DNA of 64,000 bases, taken from Euglena gracilis (Eukaryota; Euglenida; Euglenophyceae; Euglenales). Position numbers and translations under genes: made by a program. Of the stretch, positions 12,610-22,459 are shown piece by piece. Numbering within the stretch: the first letter of the stretch is position 1; each line of letters starts with the position of its first letter. The notes beneath the pieces are model-generated. The model ran no database searches. It was not told the DNA's origin and saw nothing but the letters and a program-made list of their open reading frames with translations. The DNA is taken from contig CP154955.1 of the NCBI GenBank assembly GCA_039621445.1, positions 14,013,307-14,077,306 on the forward strand. The letters run 5' to 3'.

Positions 12610-15600
12610 CACAGATGGAGAGATCAATTTGAAAATTGTTTTCCTGGACTCCTGATACCCAGATGTATGTACGTAGGAGGAGGCTCTAGAGCCTCCTCGA
12701 ACCTCCTCGAACCACGTTCGAGGAGGCTCTAGAGCCTCCTCGAACGTCCTAGAACCACGTTCGAGGAGGCTCTAGAGCCTCCTCGAACGTCCTCGAACTA
12801 CGTTCGAGGAGGCTCTAGAGCCTCCTCGAACGACCTCGAACTACGTTCGAGTAGGCTCTAGAGCCTCCTCGAACGACCTCGAACACCGTTCGAGTAGGCT
12901 TTAGAGCCTCCTCGAACTACGTTCGAGTAGGCTCTAGAGCCTCCTCGAACGACCTCGAACATCGTTCGAGTAGGCTCTAGAGCCTCCTCCTACGGAGCCT
13001 CCTCCTACCGTAACTCTCCCGTCCCCCCCCCCGAGATTGTCTCTTTGGGCCTGATGTTGCTGAGTTGTCGGGTGACGTGACAGCTTCCTGGGAGGAGGTA
13101 TGGTTAACTTCTGTTGCAGGTTGCAAGATGTGATCCTGTTGTACAACGAACCGCCCCCCTTCCCCCCGACGCCCAAGCTGCCGTCGCCAGGCAGCCAACC
13201 ACCCTCTTCGCCCTCATGACGGGCTACCTACTGCCCCGCCCCCAGATTCCCTGGTGGTGACCAGGCGCTTCCATTCATTCGCATTCCAGCAGCAATACCC
13301 GACATTCCCCGCACAATTACCACTATTCCCGCCGATAGCCAACCATTGCTGCCGAATCCCGTCAACTCCCACCGATTCCCGACCCTTCCCATCAATTCTG
13401 GCCGTTTCCTGCCAAAACAAAAATTGACCAAAAATTAAATTGATTGAATTTGAATTTGATTTTGAATCAAATTCAAAATGTTTGATGTTTGAAATTCAAG
13501 TAGAAAACCACAAAGAAGTCGCGCGAAAATTCCGGCCAATTACCGACCATTGCCGCCACATCCCACAGACCCTTCCTTCCCGCTACCTCCCGCCACTTCC
13601 CATCAACCCCAAATGCCGCTGTGCCCGGGGGCGCCTGGGGCTGGCGCTGGGTGCACTACGGCTCACCGCTGCCGTACTCATTCCAGATCGCCACCGGCGT
13701 CCAACTGTACTGCGAGGCGGCTGCGCCGGCCGCCGCTGGCCGTGCGTTGCGGTGCTGCGCTGGCAGACAACAATCGCGTGCACAAACAAAAACCCTACGT
13801 GTGATGCTAAGGGAAAAGTCGTCGACCCACGAGTCCTCCTCCCTCCCGTCCCACCTCAAATTAAGCCCCTCCCAAGCTACCCAGCAAACCCACCCGGAAC
13901 CCCCCCCCCCCCCCGAAATCAAGCTTGGGCAAATGCCCCCTGGGGCTATCCCCAACTCTGCCGGCCCACAAAAATTGGCCATTTCTCGAAGCTTTCAATT
14001 GGTCAATTTCTCGAACTTTTTTTCCGCTGCCTCTTTCAAACAATCCATAATTTTTGGGTAACGTACGCCGCCCACGCCCACTTCGAATCAACATTGTCTG
14101 TTTTCTTGGAAGGGGTCCAATTTCAGTCCGTTTTGACCAGCCGTTTGATTTATGGTAAAGGAATGCGATGAACCTGAAAATCAACTGAAAACGGCCATAA
14201 TTTTTCAAAAAACTGATGTGGACAAAGAAAACTGCCCCAAACAAGACACACCGGAACGCAGCACGCACAGCACATTTCTGTTGAGGTGCGTGGCGGCACA
14301 GAAACAGCAAATACCCCTGCACAGGCGGAAAAACTAAATATAAAGCAACTCGGAAGCCAAAAAATCATGGTTCTGCTTCAAGGTTTTCTCTACAACAAAC
14401 TAAATTATGCAACCAGCAGTGTTTTTAGATAACAGATGGCATTTTTCACAAATTTTTGCGAAGCGGAATTCCTTTTTCGTTATAAGGACAAAATTTTACA
14501 ATCAAAATGTAATCTGGTGAATAAAATAGGAAACACCATTAAATTTATATCTTGAATACTGGGCAACGGAATCATTAACAGGGAATATGTCTGTGTGAAC
14601 AGCTCTGATTGTAACGGCAAACCGAAGATTGCATTTTAGTGCAATTCTTCAACACAGGGAATCCAAGGAAAAGGCAACAAAAGGACAGTTCCAACACCAA
14701 AAGATGTCTTAAAGCACAACACAACAAACAAGGAATTGAAACGATGCACATCTGATCTGCAGTGATCAGCCAGACATACTTCAGAAGGAGAAGAGTACAT
14801 AGGACAGGGAGAACTGTGAGAAACAGAGCGAAACAGAAGGAAGCAGGTTCCCGTTGAAGTATGAACTAACTGTATTCGGACACAGGAAGCCCTGAAAGTG
14901 AACGTGCCAAAACCAAGAGATGGATTTTGGCTAATAGAATACGACCGGAAAACAAAATGTTCCAATGGGAATTGAAATCAAGAGTTGAATCCAGACTGTC
15001 CGACAAGAAATGAAGCGAATTATTATGAAGCAATCATTGAAGCGTATTTCTGTTGCATGCAGGAAACAATGAAACTGACATCCAACAGGCCGGTGGAAAG
15101 CGTCTCAGTGAAATGAGAACAGTCAATACCTCCCAGTTCCCAGGGATAGATGGGAAGCCCTTCTGTTTTGAGGTAGGTGGTGGGGGAGGGCCCCCACCCC
15201 CCTCCTCGGCAGGTTCCAAAATCAGCAGGAAATTTTCTTCTGGCGGTGCCCCAAAAAGTCCAGAAAACTGTTATGCATCAAGTCAATTTGAAAAATTTTG
15301 GGTGCTTTTTGGGACTGCTTTTTTGGTCATCACAATTTCAGCAATTTTTCTGCATTTTTTTTTATTTTTCCTGCAATTCTTCCGCATGAACCTGAAATGG
15401 AAAACAAAATGAGTTCCGGCATTTTGTTTCACAAGTGAACCCGTGTGTTTTCTTTGTTTCTCTGTTGCAAATTTGCCAAAATTTGCCAAATTTTGCAAAT
15501 TTTGACAAAATTTGGTAATTTCTTGGCTTTTTTGGGGGGGTTTCCCCCCAGTTTATGCTGGGTGATGATTTCGACTTAGATAAACTCCGCATACTGGACC

Positions 15601-18345
15601 AGATTTTATCTGCGTCCAACTGTTCGTCAAAATTTTTTGGGGGATTTTACATTTTTTCAACCCAAAAAAATTTTTTGGGGGATTTTACATTTTTTCAACC
15701 CACAAATTCCGTATTTCTATAATTAGCACGTTCCCAAAATCACAAAAATTATATTTTTCGACCTTTTTTGTTGGAAAATGTCTGAGTAACAGCTCAAAAC
15801 ATGCACCAACGTTGCAAACTGACACAATTTGTGAAATTGTTTGAAGTCCCTTCAGCAGAAGGGACTTCCAAAACCACAATTTCTGCAATTTTCCCGCAAT
15901 TTTTCGGAAGGGCTCCAATATCAATTCCCCCCTCCCCCTGCATTCCCCCCAAAATGAGGGTTTTTTCGCCACATTTCCGACTGGAATGATAGTTATCGAA
16001 AACCATTGCAATTGCGCATCCTTCTTCAAAAAATATCCCGGTTTTTTTGTTTCAAAGTACATTTTTTTCGCATTTTTTTGTGAACTTCTGGATGAAATAC
16101 CCACGCAGGCACAGCCCCCCTCGGATGCCAAAGGCGGGCAGCGGTCGATGTAGACGCCCACCACCCGGGGAACTGCACCACCTTCCCCTCGCCCAGGCTC
16201 GAAACCCCCTGCTGCTGCTGGTCCCCTAGTGGGGTGGGCCCTCCACCAGCACCCTCTCCAGTCCTCAACCAACCGTGCATAATCATTCAGAATCTTGAAT
16301 TTGCATTTTTTTGCATAATTTGTGTTTTTGATCATGAGAATCCTGGAAAAATGTGTATTGTTTGCATTCTTTTGCATATATAGAACCTGCCAAGTTTCTT
16401 TCTTGGTGACTGCACATGGGGAAGTTAGAATCCCAGACATCGTTCGATCAGGCACCACGTGTTTGACCAGTTTTGCATTTTCAGTGGTTGAAGAATGACA
16501 TAAAAGTTTGCAACTGGGCAAATACGTCGTGACATTATACAGTGTCATTCTTGCTTTTGGTGTGTCAGTTTTCTGTGTTTTTTTTCTCATTTTCCGGAGT
16601 TTTTTTTTTCTTGAGAAAGTGTAGGAGCCCTTTTGCTCTTGCCTCTGTGTTTCTTTTGCTGAAAAGGTGTGAATGGTTGTCTGAAATATGCCTTGTATTG
16701 CATAGTTGCATGATGAAATAATTCCCAGGAGGTGAATAATTTTCTAAATTCTCTCAACCAGAAAAATGTATGCGGGGAGGTCCAAAAGGAATTCACACGC
16801 AGCCCTCTGGGGAAGCGCCGATAGGTGCTGCGAGGTGCACGACGGGGAAAGATGCCATCTGCCTGCTCCCTCTGGGTATTGTGCCAGGAAGATTAACCAG
16901 CCGAGGCCCGTGGGAGATTTCTCTGGGGGGACAGGGGAGAAGAGGCGCCTCAAAATATACAATGCAAAAAAAGCGAAAAAGTGCAAAAAAGGGGTGTTGG
17001 GTATTGGGGGGTGTTGTATGGGGGGCACCCTAGTCAGGGTTTTCTTTTAGTCTTGGACCTTTAAGAGGGGGGGTAGGGGGGGGGTCCGGCTGAGCCCCCC
17101 GGGGGGGGGTACATACTTTTCGGCGCCAAAGGAAGGAAGATTTTTTGAAAGGGTGCTGTTTTTTTAGCATTTTCGCGATTTTTGGCCATTTTTGGGGATA
17201 CGAGAGTGGGTCCCGGGACCCCCCCCCCGGTCTTAAAATAACCACTGACCACAGTGCAAGAATTTAGCAACGGTGCAGTGGAGCCTTTGCCTTTTTGTCG
17301 TGTGCCTCCAGCCCCCCGGCTGGCGGGCGGGCGGGCCGGGTCTGCCCGCGGTGGTCAACGGGACGGCAGTGGACAGCCCCCTGTGGCCCGCGGTGCGCGA
17401 CCGCTTCTACATCTCGTACGGCGACCGCTGGATGTACCTTGGCCGGGGCTGCCTCCTTGTTATATATAAATTAAGAAATTAAGTTAAGTTATATATAAAT
17501 ATATATAACAATATATATATATATATATAACTATATACTATATACTAACTATTTTGATATATAATATATAACTAAATAATGTATAATTAAATAGTATATA
17601 TTAATAAGTAAATTAAAAAATACACATTACCAAATAATACATAACTAAATAGTATATGTAACTAAAATTATAGGAGTTATATAAATTAAGTATTATATGA
17701 AAAGTGCCTCCTTTTGGTTTGTTCCCATGGAGGATACACACGTTCAGGAGCGACCTTTGCACTGGTTGTAAACCTTTTGGATCTTTGACTGACTTTTTGC
17801 ATCCACCGTGTGGTTTCAACTGTTTAACGATTTTTGAATGCACAAGGAATGTTTTTGCTCAAATGTGTATGAATATGCAAATATACATCAATATCCTTCT
17901 GATCATGTATGTATCCCTTTGAGATTATTAATTAATAATTATAATTAATTAAGTAATTAATTAATTAATTAATTAATAATTAATTAATTAATTAATTAAA
18001 TAATTATTAATTAATTTATTAATTAATTAATTAATAATTGATTAATTCGTAATTATTATTATTTAATTATTCATTATTAATGAGAACCTGGACACCCGTG
18101 TTGTTTGCGTTTTTTTTTTCTTCAATTTTTTGCATTTTGTTGTTGTTTTTTTGCATTTGCATTTTTTGCGAATTGGTGTGTCTTTTTGCTTCCGAGTGAG
18201 GTCCGAGTGAGGTCGGATCATACCAAGTGGGGCTGCGTTCGGGCGGAGCCAGAGCCCCGCCCTCGGCATCATCTGCTCCATGATCATCATCGTGCACCTG
18301 CTGACCGGCCTCGTGTTGGCCAAGGTGGACCATGGCAAGCGGTAG
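915..18345 (+). CDS. ABCG/PDR-type ABC transporter, 5' partial, about 18 exons
   Basis: Membrane ATP-driven exporter of the ABCG (pleiotropic drug resistance) type; substrate unknown. Exons read from protein similarity and phase: 915-1009, 1286-1416, 2474-2600, 3600-3719, 3895-~3993, ~4130-4263, 4668-4743, 6250-6437, 6838-6949, 7797-7895, 8464-8580, ~8800-8901, 9545-9628, 10048-10146, 13120-~13257, ~13642-13741, 17312-17458, 18253-18345 (TAG stop). The first seven give the end of a nucleotide-binding domain: a degenerate Walker B, a D-loop TTGLD, the switch-histidine motif AHQPS and a DPDFL segment like the family's NPADF. The rest give the transmembrane domain: YNWSRV before TM1, RERSVYY and MYSPW, PRPQIPWW, WRWVHYGSPLPYS, an extracellular loop, then a last TM (IICSMIIIVHLLTGLVLA). 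NBD-then-TMD order is the ABCG order. Walker A lies upstream of the window. Some boundaries (exons 5, 6, 10, 12, 15, 16) are uncertain and a small exon may be missing near 13.7-17.3 kb. It could be a half-size protein or the C-terminal half of a full-size one. Confidence 0.88.
1083..1205. repeat. TGTGT/TGTGC pentamer and TG microsatellite
   Basis: About 20 tandem copies of a 5-bp unit (TGCTG then TGTTG variants) run into (TG)n. Apparent Cys/Val-rich reading frames here are repeat artefacts. Confidence 0.9.
1286..1416 (+). CDS. ABC transporter exon with degenerate signature and Walker B
   Basis: Joined in phase 1 to the exon at 915-1009, this encodes VAVELASNPSVLLLSQAA. In ABCG proteins the same place reads as a signature (SGGQ/SGGE) followed by NPSxxxLDEPTSGLD. 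Here the signature residues are absent and the Walker B Asp-Glu pair is Ser-Gln, so this ATP site should not hydrolyse ATP well. Flanking sequence (HIQRLVALFSLGD before, TTGLDWAAMQRLLPALRALR after) still fits the family, so this is unlikely to be a wrong reading frame. Degenerate sites are known in full-size PDR transporters. Confidence 0.8.
2830..3088 (+). mobile_element. hAT-like non-autonomous element, family B copy 1
   Basis: Begins CAGGGATTTTTTTTAAG and ends CTTAAAAAAAATCCCTG, perfect terminal inverted repeats. The flanking 8-mers CTCGATAT (2822-2829) and CTGGATAT (3089-3096) match 7 of 8, a target-site duplication. The 259-bp body has G/C tracts, GGCGCC and the phrase TTTTAGCACTTTTCGCGATTTT shared with the other family B copies. 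No coding capacity. CAGGG termini plus 8-bp duplications are typical of the hAT superfamily. Confidence 0.85.
3405..3565. repeat. CA / CCCA / CG microsatellite block
   Basis: (CA)n interspersed with CCCA repeats and a (CG)n stretch, directly upstream of the ABC exon at 3600. Confidence 0.9.
4260..4661 (+). mobile_element. hAT-like element family A copy 1, forming a whole intron
   Basis: Starts CAAGGTTTGATATATAC and ends CTTATATCGAACCCTG (family TIR CAGGGTTCGATATAAGG). The flanking 8-mers TCTGAGCT (4252-4259) and GCTGAGCC (4662-4669) share CTGAGC. The ABC coding sequence is continuous on both sides. The donor GT (4264) lies inside the left terminus and the acceptor AG (4666-4667) lies inside the right duplication, so essentially the entire intron is the element. 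Splicing leaves a 6-base in-frame footprint. Confidence 0.85.
4668..4743 (+). CDS. ABC transporter exon following the element-derived intron
   Basis: Encodes LVRDRETDIAEQYERSALW in the linker between NBD and TMD. It starts directly after an AG that belongs to the target-site duplication of a CAGGG...CCCTG element, joins in phase 2 to the exon ending at 4263, and ends in phase 0 before GTCCGG. The next exon (6250) also begins in phase 0. Confidence 0.75.
5690..5842. repeat. Left arm of a long inverted repeat around ABC exons 8-9
   Basis: About 150 bp here (CCCCCTACGGCATGTTTTC through GGGTGCCTCTGC) is the reverse complement, with some divergence, of about 7430-7585. The arms enclose the exons at 6250 and 6838. 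Confidence 0.7.
5843..6234 (+). mobile_element. hAT-like element family A copy 2
   Basis: Starts CAGGGTTTGATATAAGG and ends CCTTGTATCGAACCCTG. It is flanked by a perfect 8-bp duplication CCTCTGCC (5835-5842 and 6235-6242). 392 bp; the interior resembles copy 1 (mirrored TCCGGACC blocks with C/G tracts and AAAAATGGCAC-type text). It sits just 15 bp before the ABC exon at 6250, within an intron. Confidence 0.9.
7210..7368. repeat. AT / GTATAT microsatellite
   Basis: Alternating purine-pyrimidine low-complexity sequence in an ABC intron. Confidence 0.9.
7430..7585. repeat. Right arm of the same long inverted repeat
   Basis: Reads GGGGGGCAGAAGCACCCCTG through ACAGAATATTTTCTATCGAA when compared on the other strand with 5690-5842. 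Both arms include a family A terminus (TATCGAACCCTG), so they may be two opposed element copies. Confidence 0.65.
7544..7784 (+). mobile_element. hAT-like element family A copy 3
   Basis: CAGGGTTCGATAG at the left and TTATGTCAAACCCTG at the right. The flanking 8-mers CCACACCC and CCCCTCCC match 6 of 8. 241 bp, ending 12 bp before the ABC exon at 7797. Confidence 0.7.
8628..8760. repeat. AT-only low complexity and CCAG repeats
   Basis: TTAATTTAA-type sequence followed by tandem GCCAGCCAGCCAG, in an intron upstream of the exon at about 8800. Confidence 0.8.
9010..9530. repeat. CA and TG microsatellite region
   Basis: (CACACG)n at 9024-9110 and (TG)n blocks at 9275-9460, with a short (CA)n at 9490-9525. 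It lies in the intron before the exon at 9545. Confidence 0.85.
9828..9897. repeat. GGAA/GGGA tetranucleotide repeat
   Basis: Tandem GAAG and GGGA units on the + strand, purine-only for about 70 bp; a possible triplex or H-DNA former. Confidence 0.85.
10562..13006. repeat. Symmetric composite satellite (palindromes, GA runs, 71-bp tandem array)
   Basis: Order: an array of palindromes around GGAGGCTCTAGAGCCTCC (10575-10790), a (GA)n run (10790-10855), about 21-22 tandem 71-bp units (10968-12530), a second (GA)n run (12571-12607), then a second palindrome array (12672-13006). The layout is nearly mirror-symmetric. It lies inside a 3-kb ABC intron between exons 10048-10146 and 13120. Confidence 0.9.
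10968..12530 (+). repeat. 71-bp tandem array with telomere-like motif
   Basis: The unit starts GATAAAAGGGGTTTATTTTG and includes ATAGGGTTAGGTCGACTTGC and CCGAGAAGGGGTTGG. The period is 71 bp (10968 to 11039 and onwards). Several units carry an extra 17-bp GATAAAAGGGGTTGGCG. Units are 95% or more alike by eye, which suggests recent homogenisation. Confidence 0.95.
13258..13641 (+). other. ABC intron with terminal inverted repeats and no clear GT-AG
   Basis: The left exon ends in codons for PRPQIPWW and the right resumes with WRWVHYGSPLPYS. Just inside lie perfect inverted 8-mers CCAGGCGC (13261-13268) and GCGCCTGG (13631-13638). TGG is repeated at both edges. No AG precedes the right exon at a place that keeps the expected protein. 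About 384 bp. Confidence 0.55.
15141..15200 (+). repeat. Terminus of a CAGGGATAGATGGGAAGCC repeat
   Basis: The 19-mer CAGGGATAGATGGGAAGCC at 15141-15159 is the exact reverse complement of 35375-35393. A diverged same-strand copy is at 32251. Another family with a CAGGG terminus. Confidence 0.65.
17035..17247 (+). mobile_element. hAT-like element family B copy 2
   Basis: Starts CAGGGTTTTCTTTTAGTC and ends GTCTTAAAATAACCACTG. The flanking 8-mers ACCCTAGT (17027-17034) and ACCACAGT (17248-17255) match 6 of 8. The interior shares TTTTTAGCATTTTCGCGATT and the G/C tracts of family B. Located in the ABC intron 65 bp before the exon at 17312. Confidence 0.75.
17312..18345 (+). CDS. C-terminal two exons of the ABC transporter
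   Basis: Exon 17312-17458 encodes the extracellular loop and the conserved YGDRWMYLG segment. Exon 18253-18345 encodes the last membrane helix and ends VDHGKR-stop. Both junctions are GT-AG in phase 0. The intron between them is dominated by AT-only low-complexity sequence (17459-17700 and 17930-18075). Confidence 0.85.
17459..17700. repeat. AT-rich low-complexity intron segment
   Basis: Nearly pure A/T with TATATA and AACTAAAT words. Starts at the GTTATA donor of the ABC penultimate intron. Confidence 0.85.
17918..18085. repeat. TTAATTAA-type tandem repeat
   Basis: Tandem AATT/TTAA units for about 160 bp within the last ABC intron. Confidence 0.9.
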
Positions 18346-18666
18346 CTGCGGCGCAGCGACGTGTGCCTGTCCCAGCGGTGGTGGGCGAAAAAGTGCAGTG
18401 AAACGTGTCGCCTTTCAGCAGCAAAGAGGTGACAGTTTTGCCGAAAGCACGCGCTTCTCTGTTCTTTTTTTCCACCAAAGTTTATTGAACTGATTCACGG
18501 AAGTATGTGCCTGTTCCATTTCTGAAGAATCTTGCTAAATGTCTCATTGCAGTAGGTTGTGTATTTACTCAACTACTTGGGTCGAGTTCTTTTTTGGGAT
18601 ATATCTACTTTGGGATGTTTTGGAGAGATGTTTAGTATAAATTTGTGTGTCCATGCTGGTGACCAT

Positions 18667-18723
18667 GGACCCCGAACCCAGCACCGCGGGGCTCCATATC
18701 GCCATGTCGGCGAAGTCCCGCGT
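18667..18723 (+). CDS. Possible first exon of an unrecognised gene
   Basis: An ATG in the context GACCATGG opens a GC-rich frame MDPEPSTAGLHIAMSAKSR and meets a GTGCCT donor. Base composition matches the exons of the neighbouring genes and not the introns. No downstream exon could be joined with confidence; an acceptor at 19398 (ACAG followed by GCCACA) is in compatible phase. It could equally be chance. Confidence 0.25.
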
Positions 18724-21251
18724 GCCTGGAATGATGCCTACCGTTATTTGCTTCACTGTTCCGACTCGCTTTGTTTCCAATGATCCTCAAGTCCCTCCCT
18801 TCCCTCTCTTTGCCCCTTCACCTTGGCATTCATCCCAATGCCTGTGGCTGTGGGCAAAGACAGGCCTCATGGTCGGTCACATTCCATTAGTGTCAGAGTT
18901 AGAGTTGGCAGAGTTAGAGTTAAAGTTCTGTCGTCATAGCTGTTCGTGGTAACCCCTGGCAGCCTGCATTTCTATGGAAAGGTTTCAAAAAATATGAAAA
19001 GTTAAATTTTTAAAAAAATAAGTTAAATTTTAATTTTTTTTAAACCATGTGAAAGCAGCTGGTTTTACCGTTGGCAGCTCTACCTCAACGTTTCCCACCC
19101 AAACATAGCGGTGGGGGTGGGCTGAACTCTTTTAAAACGGTTGGTCGTGGTTTGGTGATGCTTCGAAGGGAGGGGCTGAAACTTACAGCATGGTATTTTT
19201 TTTGAGCTGAAATGGCGCCTGTGGTTGGTTGGACCCGAGGGTTGGGTTGCTTGGCGCAACATGGGGTTGCCGTTCGGACAATCTTGTACTGGCGCAGGAG
19301 ACGTCAGCCGTCCTGTGAACAGAGTCAGTCACTGAACTCCTACCCAGGCTGAGATACAGGAGCGGTTAGCAAAAGCAGAATGTTGTTCTCATCGGACAGG
19401 CCACAATTTTGCGGCGCGGTGCGGCGGGTCCAGGGTGTGCCGGGGTGCACACTCCATCACCCCATCCCGCGCACTGGCAGAGGCTTTGAGGAGGTGCGTT
19501 GGGTGCCACCCACAAAATTTAGAGGCACTCGTGAGCAATGCCCTTGCTGCAGGCAGTCAGTCACCAATGGGCGAAACACAGCAAGAACCTCTGTGTGGGC
19601 CCAACCCCCCAGTGTGGCGGATGGGTTTTCACGGGTGGGTGGGTGGGTTGGGACCCCCTGGTGTCACCAAGTGAAGCTATGAAGTGAAGCTATGGATCAA
19701 GTGAAACTATTTTATTACCTGCCCTGGGGGGGGGGGCAACTGTCAGAGTTTCCCGGCATTGGTTGGTACTCCGCTCCTGGCCCTCCTGGTTCTCCCTCCC
19801 ACGCCTCATTCCGCATGGGGGTGGCAGCGCAGTGTCTGGCCGTGGCCCTCGGGCCCACCGCCTCGGCCCCCTGTATTGCGTTCTGGCCGCCCCGTCGCGA
19901 CACCGCTGCTGGCTCGAGCCCCTGGCCCGTTCTCTCGCTCTGAACTCCAGAGGGCGGGCAGCGGTGCCCCGGGGTGCCTGCTGCCGCGTCCTGTGCATCC
20001 ATAGCATGGGGACTGCGTTCTAACCAGCTGTGGCCCCTACTTTGTGGAGGTCAGCCCTGGGTTCCTTTTTTTCTGGAGCGATTGTTACCTCCTGGGAAAA
20101 GCTTTTTTTGACCCTGGCTGTACTGGTCAATTCGGTATCCTCCCGGCCCATCCATTAGGGAGGAAAAAAAAGATGAGAAAGAAGGCCAAGATCAATTTCG
20201 GTGTCTCTGGGGCCCAATCCTTGTATCGTCACCCCCACGGCGTGTATATTTGACCAGCGTTTCAATACCCTCACGGGGGGGGGGATTCTTTCCCAGGCAG
20301 CGCGGCACAGCATTACCTCATCATGTTCAAGTGTTTCCAGGATCGGTCAGACCTGGTGCTCTGCCACTTTTAAGCTGGCGATGGTACCCCCCCCAAAAAA
20401 AGTCGCAGCATCCCAATTACACACCCCAAATTATTACTCCTTCCGTGGGGTTCGAACGGGGGTTGGTGCTGATCTGAAACGGATATCTACGGATAATTAC
20501 GTATAATTACAGATAAATAGGGATAACTACAGATGTTGTAGTGCACTCAATCCGTCTTCTCCTGTTGTATTTCATTTTTTTTTGGATAGCTGGCCCAGTC
20601 AATACAAGCGGTTTTACAACACCGGATAATTAGGATAACTACGGACAACTGAGGATAAGAATTTGACTTCCCACCACAGGTGGCCACCAATCCCTGGCCC
20701 AAAACTCTAAAATTTCTGGCGATTTTGAATGACTGTCGGAAATTTTTGGCTAGTTTTGGCCATTTTTGGCCAATTTGACTCCTTTTTTTTTGATCAGGTT
20801 GGGCCATTTGACCCCCCCTTTTGGACAGTTTTGTCCCATTTCGGCATTTTTTGTCAGCCCCCTAAATGGTTTGCACCGCCGAGAGACCGAAACTTCTCAA
20901 GAGTGCGTACCTGTACACTCACTGGGGGGGGGGTGTGTTCCCCTGTGCTTATCTGTGGTGTGTGATGATGGATGATCTGTCATGGGAGAGGGTCACTAAC
21001 CGAAAGCATCCTCAAAGGACATTCAAGGCTTTGGCAAAGGAAACCCTGGTCCTCTGGCTGGAATTCGGTATTGTGTAACTCTCCTGCTACCCCTCTGCCA
21101 GGGTTCGATACAAGGGTGTAAGGGGGTAAGATGATATCTAATGTAAGGGTGTACAGGGTATATATATATATATATATTATATATATGTATATATACATAT
21201 GTATATACACATATACATACATATACATATATATATGTATATATATATATA

Positions 21252-21542
21252 TGGCAGCTCCCAACTATATGGTCCCCCCAGGGGGGGTGGGGGCCATATA
21301 GTTGGGAGAGGGGGGGGGTGGAGTTTGTTGCGTTAATGATGGAGTAGGGTTAGGTGCGCGACTTAGGCTTAGGGTTAGGCCTAACTTGTACACCGAACAC
21401 CCGTCTATAAGTTAGGCCTAACCCTAACCCTAAATCGCCCACCTAACCCTACTCCATCATTAACGCAAAAAAAATACCTTGACCCCCCCCTGCCAACTAA
21501 CTATATGGCCCCCCATGGGGGGCCATATAGTTGGGAGCTGCC

Positions 21543-21546
<4 letters not shown>
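21252..21546. mobile_element. Foldback element with telomere-like repeats
   Basis: Terminal inverted repeats GGCAGCTCCCAACTATATGG and its complement, flanked on both sides by (AT)n that may be duplicated target. Inside, 21326-21477 is a long imperfect palindrome whose arms carry TTAGGGTTAGG / CCTAACCCTAACCC, GGAGTAGGGTTAGG and GCGTTAATGATGGAG words. No coding sense. Confidence 0.8.
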
Positions 21547-21588
<42 letters not shown>

Positions 21589-21782
21589 ATTATACCCTAA
21601 CCCTACGCCTTCACTAAACCCAGGGTACCCGTGGCCATTGTGGTGTCAATTTTAGGACCCCCCTGGGGGGGTTCCTATAGTTTACACCTGCCATGTATAT
21701 ATATGTATATGTATATACACACACATATATAGGGTCACACGTATACGCACGTGTATACGTATATATATACGTACACACACAT

Positions 21783-22455
21783 ATATAGGGCACGGGGGAT
21801 GCTTCCACACGTGCACCGCGTGGCACACCACATGCATTGTGTGAGAAGAATCATTTCCGAATCTGCGTTTTTCACAAATTTCCACCATCTGCAGTTGATT
21901 CCGATGCTTTTTTTTTGTCTACTTTCCAGCAAATCAGCGATTTTTGGTCCTTTTGTTTGGCCTTTCTTGATCATTTTGGACCGCTTTTGGCCACTTTTGG
22001 CCACTTTTGGCCGCTTTGGGCTGCATCTGGCAGTTTAGACCACTTTTGGTTTTTGACTGCATTTTTGGCTCGTTTATTTTTTTTATTTTTTTGGCTGCTT
22101 CTGGCCATTTTTTGCGCATTTGTGGCCACTTTAGGCTACTTCGCAGTGCTTTTAGCGATTTTTGGCCCATTTTTGACCGCTTCTGGCCATTTTGTGGCCG
22201 CTTGCACAGATTCAGTGCCATTGGTACAGACTTGGAGAGATCTGGTGGCAAACCCCGATGATGTGGGCCAAAAACAGCTGAATATAATCACAAGCACCCA
22301 ACATGCTTTTTCATTGCAAAAATTTTTGTAATCGATTGTTGGGTTTGCGTGTATTTTTCTCTCATTCGGTCATTTTAGGTTGCACCTGATTCTTGTCACA
22401 CAGTGCACGCGGGTGCCACACGCGGTGGACGCGGTGCGGAAGCCTCCCCACGGGG
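21783..22455 (+). mobile_element. Dispersed element family D, copy 1
   Basis: The left end reads GGGGGATGCTTCCACACG and the right end GGTGCGGAAGCCTCCCC, imperfect inverted repeats that include CGCGTG words. The body is rich in tandem TTTTGGCCACTTTTGGCC and contains TTGCACAGATTCAGTG. A second copy is at about 26910-27545. No intact ORF. Confidence 0.7.
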
Positions 22456-22459
22456 GAAG

